Origin: Bradyrhizobium sp. RP6
GTDB lineage: Bacteria; Pseudomonadota; Alphaproteobacteria; Rhizobiales; Xanthobacteraceae
Assembly: GCF_003837805.1 (NCBI RefSeq)
Contig: NZ_RQIT01000028.1
Span: 35,903 to 99,902 of the forward strand
Reading direction: 5' to 3'
Length of the DNA: 64,000 nucleotides
Shown: in pieces, positions 9,276 to 18,825 of the stretch
Position numbering within the stretch: position 1 is the first letter of the stretch
Layout: every line of letters begins with the position of its first letter
The notes under the pieces: generated by a model
What the model was told of the DNA's origin: nothing
Database searches by the model: none
What the model saw: only the letters and a program-made list of their open reading frames with translations
Translations under genes and position numbers: made by a program

Positions 9276-10913
9276 ATGAGAGTTTCAACTCCACGATTGC
9301 GCGTATTGCACTTCGATTGGCGCCGTTCTGCCACGAGGGATTTCATTGCTCTCTTCGGCGGCGTCGTTCTCGCTTCACTCTTAGCGCATGTCTATGGGCT
9401 TGGCCCTCGTTTAGCGCAGCTGGGACAGCGCTATGTGAATCCGATACTCGACGACATTATATTCATCGCGTTCGTTGCATTCTTGCTGAGCATTGGGCTC
9501 ACAATTTTTAGTGTTCGGCGCTATCGAGAACTTGCCCGCGGAACTGACACACAAACCATCACAGAAGGAGAAGTCCGCGATCCGGCGCGGCACGATCCAT
9601 TGACTGCCTTTCCAAACCGCCGCCTGTTTGATTACACACTTGATGTGTACGTTGGCCTCGCCACCGACACGCATCAAGTCGCCATTCTGATGCTCGGCCT
9701 CGACGGCTTGAAGCGGATCAAGGATACGCACGGCTATGCAGCGGTAGACAAGGCACTCTGCGAGTTTGCCACAAGGCTTGCCGACATCTTGCCCAAGGAC
9801 GGTCTCCTGGCGAGGATCGAAGGCGACGAATTCGGGATCGTCCTGCCCAACATTAGCTCCCTCGAGGATCCCGCCAATCTGGCGCGCCGTATCGTGGTGT
9901 CTGCCGCCGACAGTTTGGTGATTGAGACTGGCGCAGCCGAGCTTAGTCTTGGAATTGGCATCGCCATCGCTCCGCTTGATGGCGTCACTCCCCACGAGTT
10001 GGTCAGGCGCGCAGAACGCGCACTTTATCGCGCGCAATGCGACGGCGCGTCGCGTGTTCGCTTTTTTGAACCGGACATGGACATGCATGTCGAGCGGCGC
10101 ATCAATATTGAGCGTGAGCTTCGGAGCGCTGTCGCAACGAATATTATCGAGCCCCATTACCAGCCGGTGGTTTCACTCGTAAGTAATCGCATCGTGGGGT
10201 TCGAGGTGTTGGCGCGTTGGGAGAACAAGACAACTGGGCCTATCCCGCCTGACGTGTTTATTCCAATTGCAGAAGAAACCGGCCTCATCAACGCTCTTGG
10301 AGATCAGCTTCTTCGGCGCGCGTGTCTTGATGCCACTGCGTGGCCAAAGACCTTTTCGCTTGCCTTCAACATTTCGCCTGTTCAGTTGCGGGACTCCGCG
10401 CTTGGAGAGCGCATTATATCTGTCCTTGAGCAAACCGGCTTTAGTCCGCGCCGCCTGGAGATTGAAATTACAGAGAGCGCGTTTGTGGAAAGAAGCGGGG
10501 CTGCGAAGACCGTGATTGACGCACTTCGTCTAGCCGGCGTCCGCATCGCGCTCGATGATTTCGGAACAGGTTATGCTACGCTTAGCCAGCTGCTTTCGTT
10601 TCGTCTTGACAAGATCAAGATCGATCGCAGCTTCGTGTCACATCTCCACGACAGCACTGACTGCCGGGTGATCGTTCGTGCTATAATCGGCCTCGCTGAA
10701 GGGCTTGGTTTGACGACCACGGCCGAGGGAGTCGAATGCGAACGCCAGCTCGTCTATCTGGTGTCCAATGGTTGCACAGAAGGACAAGGCTACCTGTTCA
10801 GCGGTCCCGTTCCAGCCACCAGTATTCCCGCGCTGCTCAATCGCGAAGCCAGCCGCGGGCCGGTTACTGAAGGGACGGAGCAAGAAACCCACGTGCGTGA
10901 GCCGACGCGCTGA
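9276..10913 (+). CDS. GGDEF/EAL protein, probable c-di-GMP phosphodiesterase
   Basis: The 545-residue product has two N-terminal membrane helices (about 20-42 and 55-80), a GGDEF-like domain (about 105-265) and an EAL domain (about 285-535). The cyclase loop reads EGDEF at 182-186, with the first Gly replaced and no evident inhibitory RxxD, so synthesis is doubtful. The EAL domain is complete: EVLAR (310-314), DDFGTG (427-432), KIDRSFV, EGVE and QGYLFSGP. It should hydrolyse c-di-GMP, opposing the cyclase upstream. I chose the ATG at 9276 because the membrane helices start soon after it. The open frame extends 63 codons further up without homology-like features. It lies in the same orientation as the glycan synthase genes downstream. 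Confidence 0.85.
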   Translation: MRVSTPRLRVLHFDWRRSATRDFIALFGGVVLASLLAHVYGLGPRLAQLGQRYVNPILDDIIFIAFVAFLLSIGLTIFSVRRYRELARGTDTQTITEGEVRDPARHDPLTAFPNRRLFDYTLDVYVGLATDTHQVAILMLGLDGLKRIKDTHGYAAVDKALCEFATRLADILPKDGLLARIEGDEFGIVLPNISSLEDPANLARRIVVSAADSLVIETGAAELSLGIGIAIAPLDGVTPHELVRRAERALYRAQCDGASRVRFFEPDMDMHVERRINIERELRSAVATNIIEPHYQPVVSLVSNRIVGFEVLARWENKTTGPIPPDVFIPIAEETGLINALGDQLLRRACLDATAWPKTFSLAFNISPVQLRDSALGERIISVLEQTGFSPRRLEIEITESAFVERSGAAKTVIDALRLAGVRIALDDFGTGYATLSQLLSFRLDKIKIDRSFVSHLHDSTDCRVIVRAIIGLAEGLGLTTTAEGVECERQLVYLVSNGCTEGQGYLFSGPVPATSIPALLNREASRGPVTEGTEQETHVREPTR

Positions 10914-11749
10914 GTTCACGCGTGCTCGGGAGGCGCTTGATTAGAATAATCCGGCTAGATTTGCCACGATACTTTCGACGCATCACCTGCATTGTTGCTC
11001 AGGGCGGGTCCATTTACTTGGACAGGACGCAGACTCTTAAGAGATCACCATGGATCGATGACGCGATTACGGGCGGAGGCCTGCCGTGCATCACCGTTTG
11101 ACACTCCAACATCAACGCACAGGGGCTCGCGAAGGGCCCTATGCGCTCAGGGTGCGCGAGCGGCCAAGCGCCTGATCTTCGACTACTCCTCTTCGCTGTA
11201 GCGGCGCACAGATACACGATGAGCTGAATCAACGGGGATCAGACATCCGAACTCTGGATATCGTCTCGAAGATCCGCCATTTGAATCCCCTGATGCCCCT
11301 CCGACTGAAGCGCCGGAGCTGACCGTTCTGGTCTCCTAGTCTAGCGGCTCCTGATTGCTCCGGGGAGCGCCGGACGCACACGATCCAACTCAGGCATCCG
11401 CTGGTCCCCTTCAGGTGCCTTCAGGTGGGAGCCCTCCTGATCAGGCCGTTTATGGTCAGCCAAACCTCCCAGGCCGCATTGCTCAGCACCAAACGATCCC
11501 CAAGGCTTCCATAACGAGACTCAATCCGATTTGCGACCTTACGTTAGAACATGACCTAGACTGTCCGATTTCTGACATGCAGTCGGTCTGGTAAACTTCC
11601 TTGAAGCAATATTCCTTGTTGATCAAGCTTGTCGCAGTTGGCACAGGGTTTGAACAGAGAGGTGCATCCACCGCAGCCGCCCCCGAAGCGGCGGCTACAC
11701 TAACGCTTCTTCGGCTGTGGCCCTTTGGTGCAATGACACGAGCTGCCAC
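10914..11749. other. Long intergenic region before the glycan synthase genes
   Basis: About 0.83 kb. Open frames here lack motifs and start signals. The region between the EAL gene and the zinc-ribbon gene probably holds the promoter of the glycan operon, but I cannot point to a specific box. Confidence 0.45.
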
Positions 11750-11968
11750 ATGGAGTCGGTCTCAATAGCACGTCACATAAACTGCCCTCAATGTGGCTCT
11801 GCATTTGTCCACCTCGAGTGGCATGAACGTATGGGTGCGCGGGAGGTCCAAGATCTCTGGCGCTGCTGGAACTGCAGGAATGAATTCATGACTGTGTTCA
11901 CTTCTGACGATATGGATCCTCCTGCCGCTGAGATCACGAAGCTATTCTTTACCAGCCTGTTAGTCTGA
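11750..11968 (+). CDS. Small zinc-ribbon-like protein
   Basis: The 72-residue product has two CxxC knuckles, INCPQCGSAF and LWRCWNCRNEF, 25-30 residues apart, the layout of a zinc ribbon. The rest has no other recognisable domain. It ends two bases before the HlyD-like gene starts, so co-transcription is likely. Possible roles are a nucleic-acid or protein-binding zinc knob acting as a local regulator or adaptor. Nothing in the sequence decides. The frame opens 11 codons earlier, but the ATG at 11750 gives the compact ribbon form. Confidence 0.65.
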   Translation: MESVSIARHINCPQCGSAFVHLEWHERMGAREVQDLWRCWNCRNEFMTVFTSDDMDPPAAEITKLFFTSLLV

Positions 11969-11970
11969 TC

Positions 11971-13326
11971 ATGACGCCTGAGCCGCTAACGCTCGCATCC
12001 GAGCGGCATTGGACCTGGCAACCCAAAGCCGCGGGGGCCCTTAGGCGAAAACGATTGTACCGTAGGCTGCTCAGTAATACCCTGCGCGACCTTCCCGTCA
12101 TAAACAGTTGGAATGTGCTTATGAGGCTCGTACGTGCAATCGTCGGCTTGGCCCTGTTGGCAGTGGGATTGTACATTATTATCGGTGAGCACTTCGCTGG
12201 AACATCGGCGGATGCTACACTCAATGCGCGGCTCTACATCGTTCGCGCCCCGATCGAAGGAAAGGTAACGCTTGCCGTGCAGAGCATCGGCGCGCGCATT
12301 AGTCCCGGCGCGCTGATAGCAGAACTCACCGACCAACGCTTCGATACCGCGAGGCTTCTTGAGCTTGATCGCGATCGCACAAACCAGCAGATCGAGCTCG
12401 ACCGTCTCGATGGCCAGCGAGAGGCCTTGTCCGCATCCAGGTCGCGCTTCGATGTTCAATCAACTGATTACCAGCGCGGAAGGGTTCGGCAGATTGAGGC
12501 TCGAATTGCCGAAACGAAAGCAGCTCAAGACGCTGCGGCCACACGCCTTCGTCAAGCGGACGCAGAATTTAGGCGAGCAAACGAACTAAGCACGCGTGGT
12601 GTACAGACGGCGGCGCATTTGGATCGGGCTCGCGCCACTTACGACGTGGCGCAGCAAGAACTGGAGAGTGCGCAGCAGCGAGTGAAATACTTAGAGACGG
12701 AACTTACGTCCGCTCGCGACGGCATCTTCATCGGGGAGTCCTGTAACGACGCTCCTTCCTCGGCTCAACGTATCCGAGAGCTCGAGCAGCGGCTGGCCGA
12801 GCTGAATGTCGACAAGGAGCAGGTGAAAGCACGTATTGTACAGCTCGACCGGCAAATCGCTGCCGAGCGTCTTCGTGTCAACAACTTGAGCTTCGCTACC
12901 CTTAACGCCAGCGTGATTGGTCTAGTCTGGGACATACTAGTAGACGATGGCCAATACGCGCGGCGCGGCCAGGATCTCGTCAAGATCGTAGACTGCAGTA
13001 CACTGATCGTCACCGCCGGCGTCAGCGAATCTCTCTACGACCGTCTCTCGGTGGGAACGGCCGTGCAATTTCGGTTGTTTCGAGATGATCGTATTTTCAA
13101 TGGAACCATAACTCGCCTTGGCGGATCCGGTGCGGCCTCGCTCTACACCAATCTTGTTGTAGGGCCAAGTGCTCAACATCTCCAGCGCTTTGACGTCACA
13201 GTGACAGTTCCAGATCTTGCAGGAGAGGCAGATGTCGGTTGCGCGATTGGACGCACTGGACGCGTCATCTTCACAGCTGGCCCAATCGCACAGTTCCGCC
13301 GCTTTATAACGCGGTACGGACTCTGA
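11971..13326 (+). CDS. HlyD-type membrane fusion protein, BgsB-like
   Basis: The 451-residue protein has one transmembrane helix (about 50-72, VRAIVGLALLAVGLYIIIG). It is followed by a lipoyl-like half (YIVRAPIEGKVTLAV, ISPGALIAEL), a long alpha-helical hairpin rich in Glu/Arg/Gln (about 125-300), the second lipoyl half (SVIGLVWDILVDDGQYARRGQDLVKIVD) and a beta-barrel end. This is the periplasmic adaptor architecture that links an inner-membrane exporter or synthase to the envelope. Its stop overlaps the start of the glycosyltransferase gene (TGATG). The order adaptor then synthase matches bgsB-bgsA of Sinorhizobium meliloti, which make a mixed-linkage beta-glucan. Equivalence is inferred, not shown. 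Confidence 0.8.
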   Translation: MTPEPLTLASERHWTWQPKAAGALRRKRLYRRLLSNTLRDLPVINSWNVLMRLVRAIVGLALLAVGLYIIIGEHFAGTSADATLNARLYIVRAPIEGKVTLAVQSIGARISPGALIAELTDQRFDTARLLELDRDRTNQQIELDRLDGQREALSASRSRFDVQSTDYQRGRVRQIEARIAETKAAQDAAATRLRQADAEFRRANELSTRGVQTAAHLDRARATYDVAQQELESAQQRVKYLETELTSARDGIFIGESCNDAPSSAQRIRELEQRLAELNVDKEQVKARIVQLDRQIAAERLRVNNLSFATLNASVIGLVWDILVDDGQYARRGQDLVKIVDCSTLIVTAGVSESLYDRLSVGTAVQFRLFRDDRIFNGTITRLGGSGAASLYTNLVVGPSAQHLQRFDVTVTVPDLAGEADVGCAIGRTGRVIFTAGPIAQFRRFITRYGL

Positions 13327-15296
13327 TGCTTCAGCTGTCGCCACTCGTTGCTGCCTTCGCAGGCGCCGCCTTCATAATTGGGCTTCGCCTTACCGTCTTT
13401 CCATTTCTCAATCCGATGAAGTGGTATTGGCGCGCTCTTCTCCTCGGGGCTGCTGCCGTACTGTCTTGGCGTTATATGGCTTGGCGCTTCACCGAAACGC
13501 TGGCACCGCTCGACTGGACTGCGGACGCGCTGTTCAGTTGGGGATTCGTCACCCTCGAGGCCCTGACGATGCTTTCCTCTACCATCGCGTTTTTCATACT
13601 GTCCCGAGTGAACGACCGGTCGGCAGAAGCAGACCAGTACTCTGAATGGTGGCTGCCTGGAGAAGCGCCGCGTGTGGACGTTTTTATCACGACTTACAAC
13701 GAGCCGTCGGAAGTGCTCGAGCGCACGATCATTGGCGCGACGCAAATCCGCTATTCACAGCTTCGGATTTTTATCCTCGACGACGGCGCCAGGAATTGGG
13801 TACGGCAACTTTGCGAGCTGCACGAAATCGGATATCTCGCACGTTCGGATAAGGAGCATGCTAAAGCGGGGAACATTAACCATGCACTTCGCGCGCGCGC
13901 CCGCGATCCAGCTCCCCCGATCTTTGTCGCTGTACTTGACGCAGATTTCGTTCCCCATGCGGACTTCATCGAGCGGACGCTAGCGTTATTTCACGAGCCA
14001 AGCGTCGCGCTCGTGCAAACCCCGCAGCACTTCTTCAATCCTGATCCGATCCAACATAACCTTGGAATAAGCACCGCATATCCGGATGAACAACGTCATT
14101 TCTTTGACAACGTCGAGCCAGCGCGGGACGCTTGGGGGATTGCCATCTGCTGTGGGACATCATCCGTAATGCGGGTCCAGGCCGTCGAGCAGATTGGCTG
14201 GATTCCAACACAAAGCGTAACCGAGGACTTCCTGCTCACCCTTAAGCTTGCGGAAAACGGCTGGCAAACTGTATACCTAAACGAGCCGTTGACTGAAGGT
14301 TTGGCTCCCGAAGGACTGAAAGAATATATTACTCAGCGTGGACGGTGGTGCCTCGGCTTGATGCAAATCGTCCGCAACTCATACAGCCCCTTTGTCATGC
14401 GCGGCCTTGGTCTGATGCATCGAATCGGGATCCTGGATTCATTGCTCTACTGGGTCAGCACCTTTCCCTTCAGGCTTGCCAGCCTGATTTGCCCGCTGTT
14501 GTATTGGTGGTTCGGCATCACCATCGTGAACGCGTCGCTGGTGGAAATTATCAGTTACTATATACCTTATTACCTAATGGTTCTTGTGTCCCTGAACTGG
14601 CTTTCAAAAGGGTTGTTTGTCCCGCTTCTCAACGATACGGCTCAACTGATCGCGGCCTGGCCCATCAGCCAGGCAGCTGCTCTCGGGCTTCTGACCAGCG
14701 GATCGCATAAATTCTCGGTGACGGCCAAAGGCGGCGACCGCACCAAGGTCATAGTTCAATGGGCGTTGATGCGCCCGTTTGTACTCCTGCTCGCTCTGAC
14801 AATCGGCGGCTTGATCGTGCCGTTGAACTCCGATTTTGTCTTCGATACGTCCGCAACAGCGGGGGACGGCACAACTGTCGTGATGTTCTGGACAGTTTAC
14901 AACATTCTGGTGCTTTTCGTGGCAGTCGTGGTGTGCATTGAGCGACCGCGATACGATCGACCTCAGCGCCAGATTCCAGAACCCATCACGTTGGTGATCC
15001 AAGGTGAGAAGCATCGCGGATGGCTTCTCAATCTGGGCCGAGGGGGCGCGCGAATCAGCGGTCCATCCGGACTTTCCGCCGGAGCAGCAGGGCAGCTCGA
15101 CCTGCCCGGGATTAGCGGCGTAGACGCGCATGTTGCTGCGACTACCCGTGACGGCTATCGAATCAAGTTCTCTCCAACTCCCGAGCAAAGGGCGAAAATT
15201 ATCAAGAAGCTTCACACTGAATCCGCCATGCCAGGGACCGATCGAGGGAACATCTTGCAAATGATTCGTGAGTTGGCGCGAGCTCTAACGAGTTGA
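13326..15296 (+). CDS. Cellulose-synthase-like processive glycosyltransferase (GT2), BgsA-like
   Basis: The 656-residue integral membrane protein has N-terminal helices and then a GT2 domain with the full processive signature: DDG (153), DAD (205-207), TED (301) and QRGRW (337-341). Further helices and a C-terminal PilZ-like domain (about 545-640) follow. It should polymerise a UDP-sugar, most likely UDP-glucose, into a beta-glucan and push it through the membrane. The tail has NLGRGGARISG where PilZ domains have (D/N)xSxxG, and lacks a clean RxxxR, so c-di-GMP binding may be weak or different. The start overlaps the previous stop as TGATG, implying translational coupling with the membrane fusion protein. 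Alternatives are cellulose or curdlan synthase, but no bcsB-like or endoglucanase gene is next to it. Confidence 0.88.
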   Translation: MLQLSPLVAAFAGAAFIIGLRLTVFPFLNPMKWYWRALLLGAAAVLSWRYMAWRFTETLAPLDWTADALFSWGFVTLEALTMLSSTIAFFILSRVNDRSAEADQYSEWWLPGEAPRVDVFITTYNEPSEVLERTIIGATQIRYSQLRIFILDDGARNWVRQLCELHEIGYLARSDKEHAKAGNINHALRARARDPAPPIFVAVLDADFVPHADFIERTLALFHEPSVALVQTPQHFFNPDPIQHNLGISTAYPDEQRHFFDNVEPARDAWGIAICCGTSSVMRVQAVEQIGWIPTQSVTEDFLLTLKLAENGWQTVYLNEPLTEGLAPEGLKEYITQRGRWCLGLMQIVRNSYSPFVMRGLGLMHRIGILDSLLYWVSTFPFRLASLICPLLYWWFGITIVNASLVEIISYYIPYYLMVLVSLNWLSKGLFVPLLNDTAQLIAAWPISQAAALGLLTSGSHKFSVTAKGGDRTKVIVQWALMRPFVLLLALTIGGLIVPLNSDFVFDTSATAGDGTTVVMFWTVYNILVLFVAVVVCIERPRYDRPQRQIPEPITLVIQGEKHRGWLLNLGRGGARISGPSGLSAGAAGQLDLPGISGVDAHVAATTRDGYRIKFSPTPEQRAKIIKKLHTESAMPGTDRGNILQMIRELARALTS

Positions 15297-15306
15297 GGAG
15301 CGCGAG

Positions 15307-16419
15307 ATGCCGAGAAGACCGAGCCTACTCTCCTTGGTGTTCTGTGGAGGCGCCTTGCTCATATCGGTGCCGGCCATGGTGACCGCGACGATCTACACGG
15401 CCTTGCTACAGCAAGGGGGAGAGCAGCTGCAGTTCGACGCGTTAAGAATTCGCGGCGAAATGAGTTCCGCGCTGTTGGCCCGCCGGCTCTATGGAGTTTG
15501 GATGGATGTAGCGCGGTCCGCTGAGCTCATTGACCTAACTGATCTTAAGAATGCGCGAGAACACATCGACTTCTTGAGCCGCCTTGATCGACGCTATACT
15601 TGGCTTGGGGTCGCGGATCTCGAAGGGACCATTCTCGCGGCTAAAGACGGCATGCTCGAAGGAGTAAGCGTTGCACAGCGACCTTGGTTTAGGCGGGGCC
15701 TTGTCTCGCCGGCGGCTATCGATGTGCATGCCGCTCAACTACTGGCCACCCAGTTGCCGGCACCTCGTGAGCCCTATCGCTTTATCGACCTGGCAGCGCC
15801 GTTGCGCCACGCCGGCTCCGTTGCCGGGGTCATCGGCGCTCACCTTGACTGGAAATGGGTCGCAGAAAGCATGGACTCGTTACAAGTACCCGGCATTGAT
15901 GTGCTGCTGCTTTCGGGGGATCGAACCGTCCTGTTTGGTCCGCCGGATCTTATCAACAAGTCGCTCAACATCGGCTCCGCACTTGCGGCTAGTCGCGTCA
16001 CGACTGCGTCTCTGCGCGAACGTTGGCCTGACGGCAGGGACTACTTCACAGTGATCGTTCCGACGGTCGGCTTCGCGAACCTTCCAAGCTTCGGTTGGTC
16101 TCTTCTGGTTCGGCAGAGTGCCGACGAGGCGCTTGCGTCCACCCGTAATCTCATCCGATCATTCTGGAGTAGTTTCGGTGCTTGTGCCATTGCCATACTA
16201 GCACTGCTCTTTTGTGCGGCGCAGTGGCTGAGGACGCCCCTTCGCCGGCTCTCGAATACAGCCGAGGCCCTCTTGCACGATCCATCCGCGCACCCGCCAT
16301 ATTCCGAGACACGCTTCAATGAAGCGGCGAGGCTCAGTGACGCGCTCGCTCGCATCCAGTCGAAGCTGATGGGACACTCTGTTAGCAATTCGATCCAAGG
16401 ACCGGGTGGGGACAACTAG
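15307..16419 (+). CDS. dCache-type extracytoplasmic sensor without output domain
   Basis: The 370-residue protein has an N-terminal membrane helix (about 10-32), a periplasmic region of about 250 residues with Cache-like motifs (YTWLGVADLEGTILAAKDG, VAQRPWFRRGL, VIGAHLDWKWV, FGWSLLVRQ), a second helix (about 287-308) and a short HAMP-like tail. No kinase, GGDEF or methyl-accepting domain follows. It starts 10 bp after the glycosyltransferase with GAGGAG upstream, so it is the third gene of the operon. It may sense an envelope signal for the synthase complex or be a structural partner. The stop codon coincides with an IS630 target TA, but removing both adjacent elements restores a TAG at the same codon, so the end is native. 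Confidence 0.75.
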   Translation: MPRRPSLLSLVFCGGALLISVPAMVTATIYTALLQQGGEQLQFDALRIRGEMSSALLARRLYGVWMDVARSAELIDLTDLKNAREHIDFLSRLDRRYTWLGVADLEGTILAAKDGMLEGVSVAQRPWFRRGLVSPAAIDVHAAQLLATQLPAPREPYRFIDLAAPLRHAGSVAGVIGAHLDWKWVAESMDSLQVPGIDVLLLSGDRTVLFGPPDLINKSLNIGSALAASRVTTASLRERWPDGRDYFTVIVPTVGFANLPSFGWSLLVRQSADEALASTRNLIRSFWSSFGACAIAILALLFCAAQWLRTPLRRLSNTAEALLHDPSAHPPYSETRFNEAARLSDALARIQSKLMGHSVSNSIQGPGGDN

Positions 16420-17530
16420 TACCCACTTTCCTTGGGAAGTGGGTCATGATTCAACGTCGGGATGATACCCGACGCAAGAGAAGTCCACCTTTCGAGGAAA
16501 GATCGCAAGGTGCTTGAGGAACGTTGCCGCTCACCGGTGACGTTGCAGCGCGATTTGAAGCGGGCGCGGATCGTTCTTTTGGCTGCTGCCGGTCGCAGCA
16601 CCCGATCGATTGCCAAGGAGGTTGGGTCCAGCCGCGGATTGTCAGCCTTTGGCGGCATCGCTATGCGAATCAAGGCCTTGAAGGTCTGCAAAGCAAGCCT
16701 CTCCCGGGCAAGCAGCCGATCTATACGAAGGCCACTGACAAACGGATTTTAAAGTTGCTCGATAAATCGCCTTCTGCCGGGTACGCGCGCTGGACTGGGC
16801 CTCTGCTGGCTGGGGAACTTGGCGATGTCGACGTGCAATATGTCTGGCGATTCTTGCGCAGCAACAAACTCGATCTCGCCGCTCGCAAGTCCTGGTGCGA
16901 GAGCAACGACCCGGAGTTTACGGCCAAAGCCGCCGACGTGGTTGGCCTGTATGTCGCCCCGCCAAAGAAGGCCATCGTGCTATGCGTGGACGAAAGCGCC
17001 CTCGATCCAGGCCTTGGAAAGAGCGCAGGGTTATCTGAAACTACCCAACGGCAGATCCTTGACCGGGCAAAGCCACGACTACAAACGGCACGGCACGACC
17101 ACGCTGTTCGCAGCGCTGGAAGTCGCCACCGGGAAGATTCTTGCGACGCATTCGAAACGACGTCGCCGGGTCGAGTTTCTCGACTTCATGGATCGCGTGA
17201 CCGCAGCATTTCCGAACCGACAGCTTCACGTCATTCTCGACAACCTCAGCACCCATACGAAGAACGAGGAATGGCTTGAGGCACATCCCAACGTGAACTT
17301 TCATTTCACGCCCACCAGCGCGTCCTGGCTCAATCAGGTCGAGGTGTGGTTTTCGATCTGACAGGGGCAGTCGTTGAGCGGCGCCTCGTTCACAAGCCTC
17401 AAACAGCTTGAGCAGCACATCGATGCCTATATCAAAGCACAGAGCTGAGCCATTCGTCTGGACCAAGAAAAAGGTCAGGCGACGCCGATTCAAAGGCCGA
17501 CGTATCACTCAGCTATGATTCCGGGTACTA
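16417..17530 (+). mobile_element. IS630-family element A
   Basis: The ends CTAGTACCC (16416-16424) and its complement near 17523-17529 lie inside duplicated TA dinucleotides, the IS630/Tc1 hallmark. The single transposase gene inside is frameshifted. It sits directly on the stop codon of the dCache gene. Confidence 0.75.
16462..17448 (+). pseudogene. IS630-family transposase, frameshifted
   Basis: The pieces read RARIVLLAAAGRSTRSIAKEVG (helix-turn-helix), then in other frames VVGLYVAPPKKAIVLCVDE (first Asp), LHVILDNLSTHTK (second Asp) and FTPTSASWLNQVEVWFSI (Glu-containing end). A stop follows SI where the family continues, and the last piece ends HIDAYIKAQS. At least two frameshifts and one stop make it inactive. 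Confidence 0.8.
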
Positions 17531-17532
17531 GC

Positions 17533-18704
17533 TAGTGTCCTGAACCAGAAGTTCGCAACATTGCTGCGTTTTGTGCCGGGGCATTGTATCGGCAGAAGCG
17601 CTCGATGGAAGCAAGGATGCCGTCAGCGGACTTGGTCCATCGGAATGGTTTCTTATCGGCATTGTGTCGTCAACGAACGAGGTGATGTCCGCCATAAGGG
17701 CAGCGAGACTGCGCGCCTGATCTTCTTATCGGTAAGGAGCGCGGAGAAGCGCTCGACCTGATTGAGCCATGACGAACTGGTCGGGGTCAGGTGCACATGC
17801 CAACGCGGTCTTTTGGCCAGCCATTTCCGGATCAGCGGCGTCTTGTGCGTTGCATAGTTATCCATGACGAGATGGACGTCGAGTTGGCGCGGGACAGCGG
17901 CCTCGATCTCGTCCAAGAACTTGCGGAACTCTGCGGCACGGTGCCGTCCGTAGCACTTGCCAATAACCCGTCCGGTCGCAATGTCGAAGGCGGCGAACAG
18001 CGATGTGGTGCCGTACCTTTTGCAGTCATGGCTTCTTCGAGCCGGCTGACCGGGACGCATCGGCAGCATCGGCTGACTGCGGTCCAGCGCCTAGATTTGG
18101 GACTTTTAGTCTACACACAGAACGATGGCGTGTGCCGGCGGCGAGACGTAAAGGCCGACGACGTCGCGCACCTTGGCGACGAAGTTCGGATCGGTGGAGA
18201 GCTTGAATGTCTCCAGCCGGTGCGGCTGGAGCCCGAAGGCCCGCCGGATGCGTTGCACCGTTGACACCGACAGGCCGCTGGCCTTGGCCATGCCCCGATA
18301 ACTCCAATGAGTGGCGTTCTCGGGGCAGCTTTCCAGCGTCCGCACGATCACGGCTTCGATGCGGGCATCGTCAATGGTGCGCGGCGCCCCGGAACGCGGC
18401 TCGTCGTGCAGCCCGGCCACGCGCTGCTCTACAAAACGCGCCACTTGCCTACCGTTCCCCGCTCCAGGCCTAGCTTGGCCGCCACCTCCTTGTTCTGACC
18501 GCCTTCCGCGCAGGTCAGCACGATCCGGGCCCTCAGAGCCAGCGCCTGCGGTCTTCCGCCGCATCGTCAGCGACTGATGTTCGGCGAACTCATCATCGCT
18601 CAATATCAGTGGCGCAAGTCGCTGGGCCGGCAGCCGCCAAATCTGGCACAGCGACGCGACTCTACTGCGAATCTACGATTGCGAAATTGTGACTCAGGAC
18701 ACTA
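17533..18704 (-). mobile_element. IS630-family element B, only 2 bp from element A
   Basis: Terminal inverted repeats TAGTGTCCTGA (17533-17543) and its complement (18694-18704) are flanked by TA. It is a different IS630 type from element A and lies in the opposite orientation. Excising both elements would leave AACTAGCTAGAGG, that is, the dCache stop followed by native sequence. Confidence 0.8.
17653..18603 (-). pseudogene. IS630-family transposase, frameshifted
   Basis: The N-terminal piece carries SGLSVSTVQRIRRAFGLQPHR and VVGLYVSPPAHAIVLCVD (first Asp). The second piece has RYGTTSLFAAFDIATG, DVHLVMDNYATHKT (second Asp) and LTPTSSSWLNQVER. The frame breaks near 18090 and again in the first 40 codons, so the product is not complete. 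Confidence 0.8.
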
Positions 18705-18825
18705 GAGGTTCATCTGCCCCCAGATTGGGAGAATCAGCAAGACGTCGGCCATCGAGAGATAATCAGCCTTAACACGATTGCTCTACCTCCTCGTAAAGAA
18801 ACCCGCCCCGTCATTTGTGACACTT

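Noticed and set aside
13239..13325. Earlier start of the glycosyltransferase, 29 codons upstream.
   Set aside because: It lies wholly inside the adaptor gene and lacks a ribosome site. The TGATG overlap at 13326 is the natural start.
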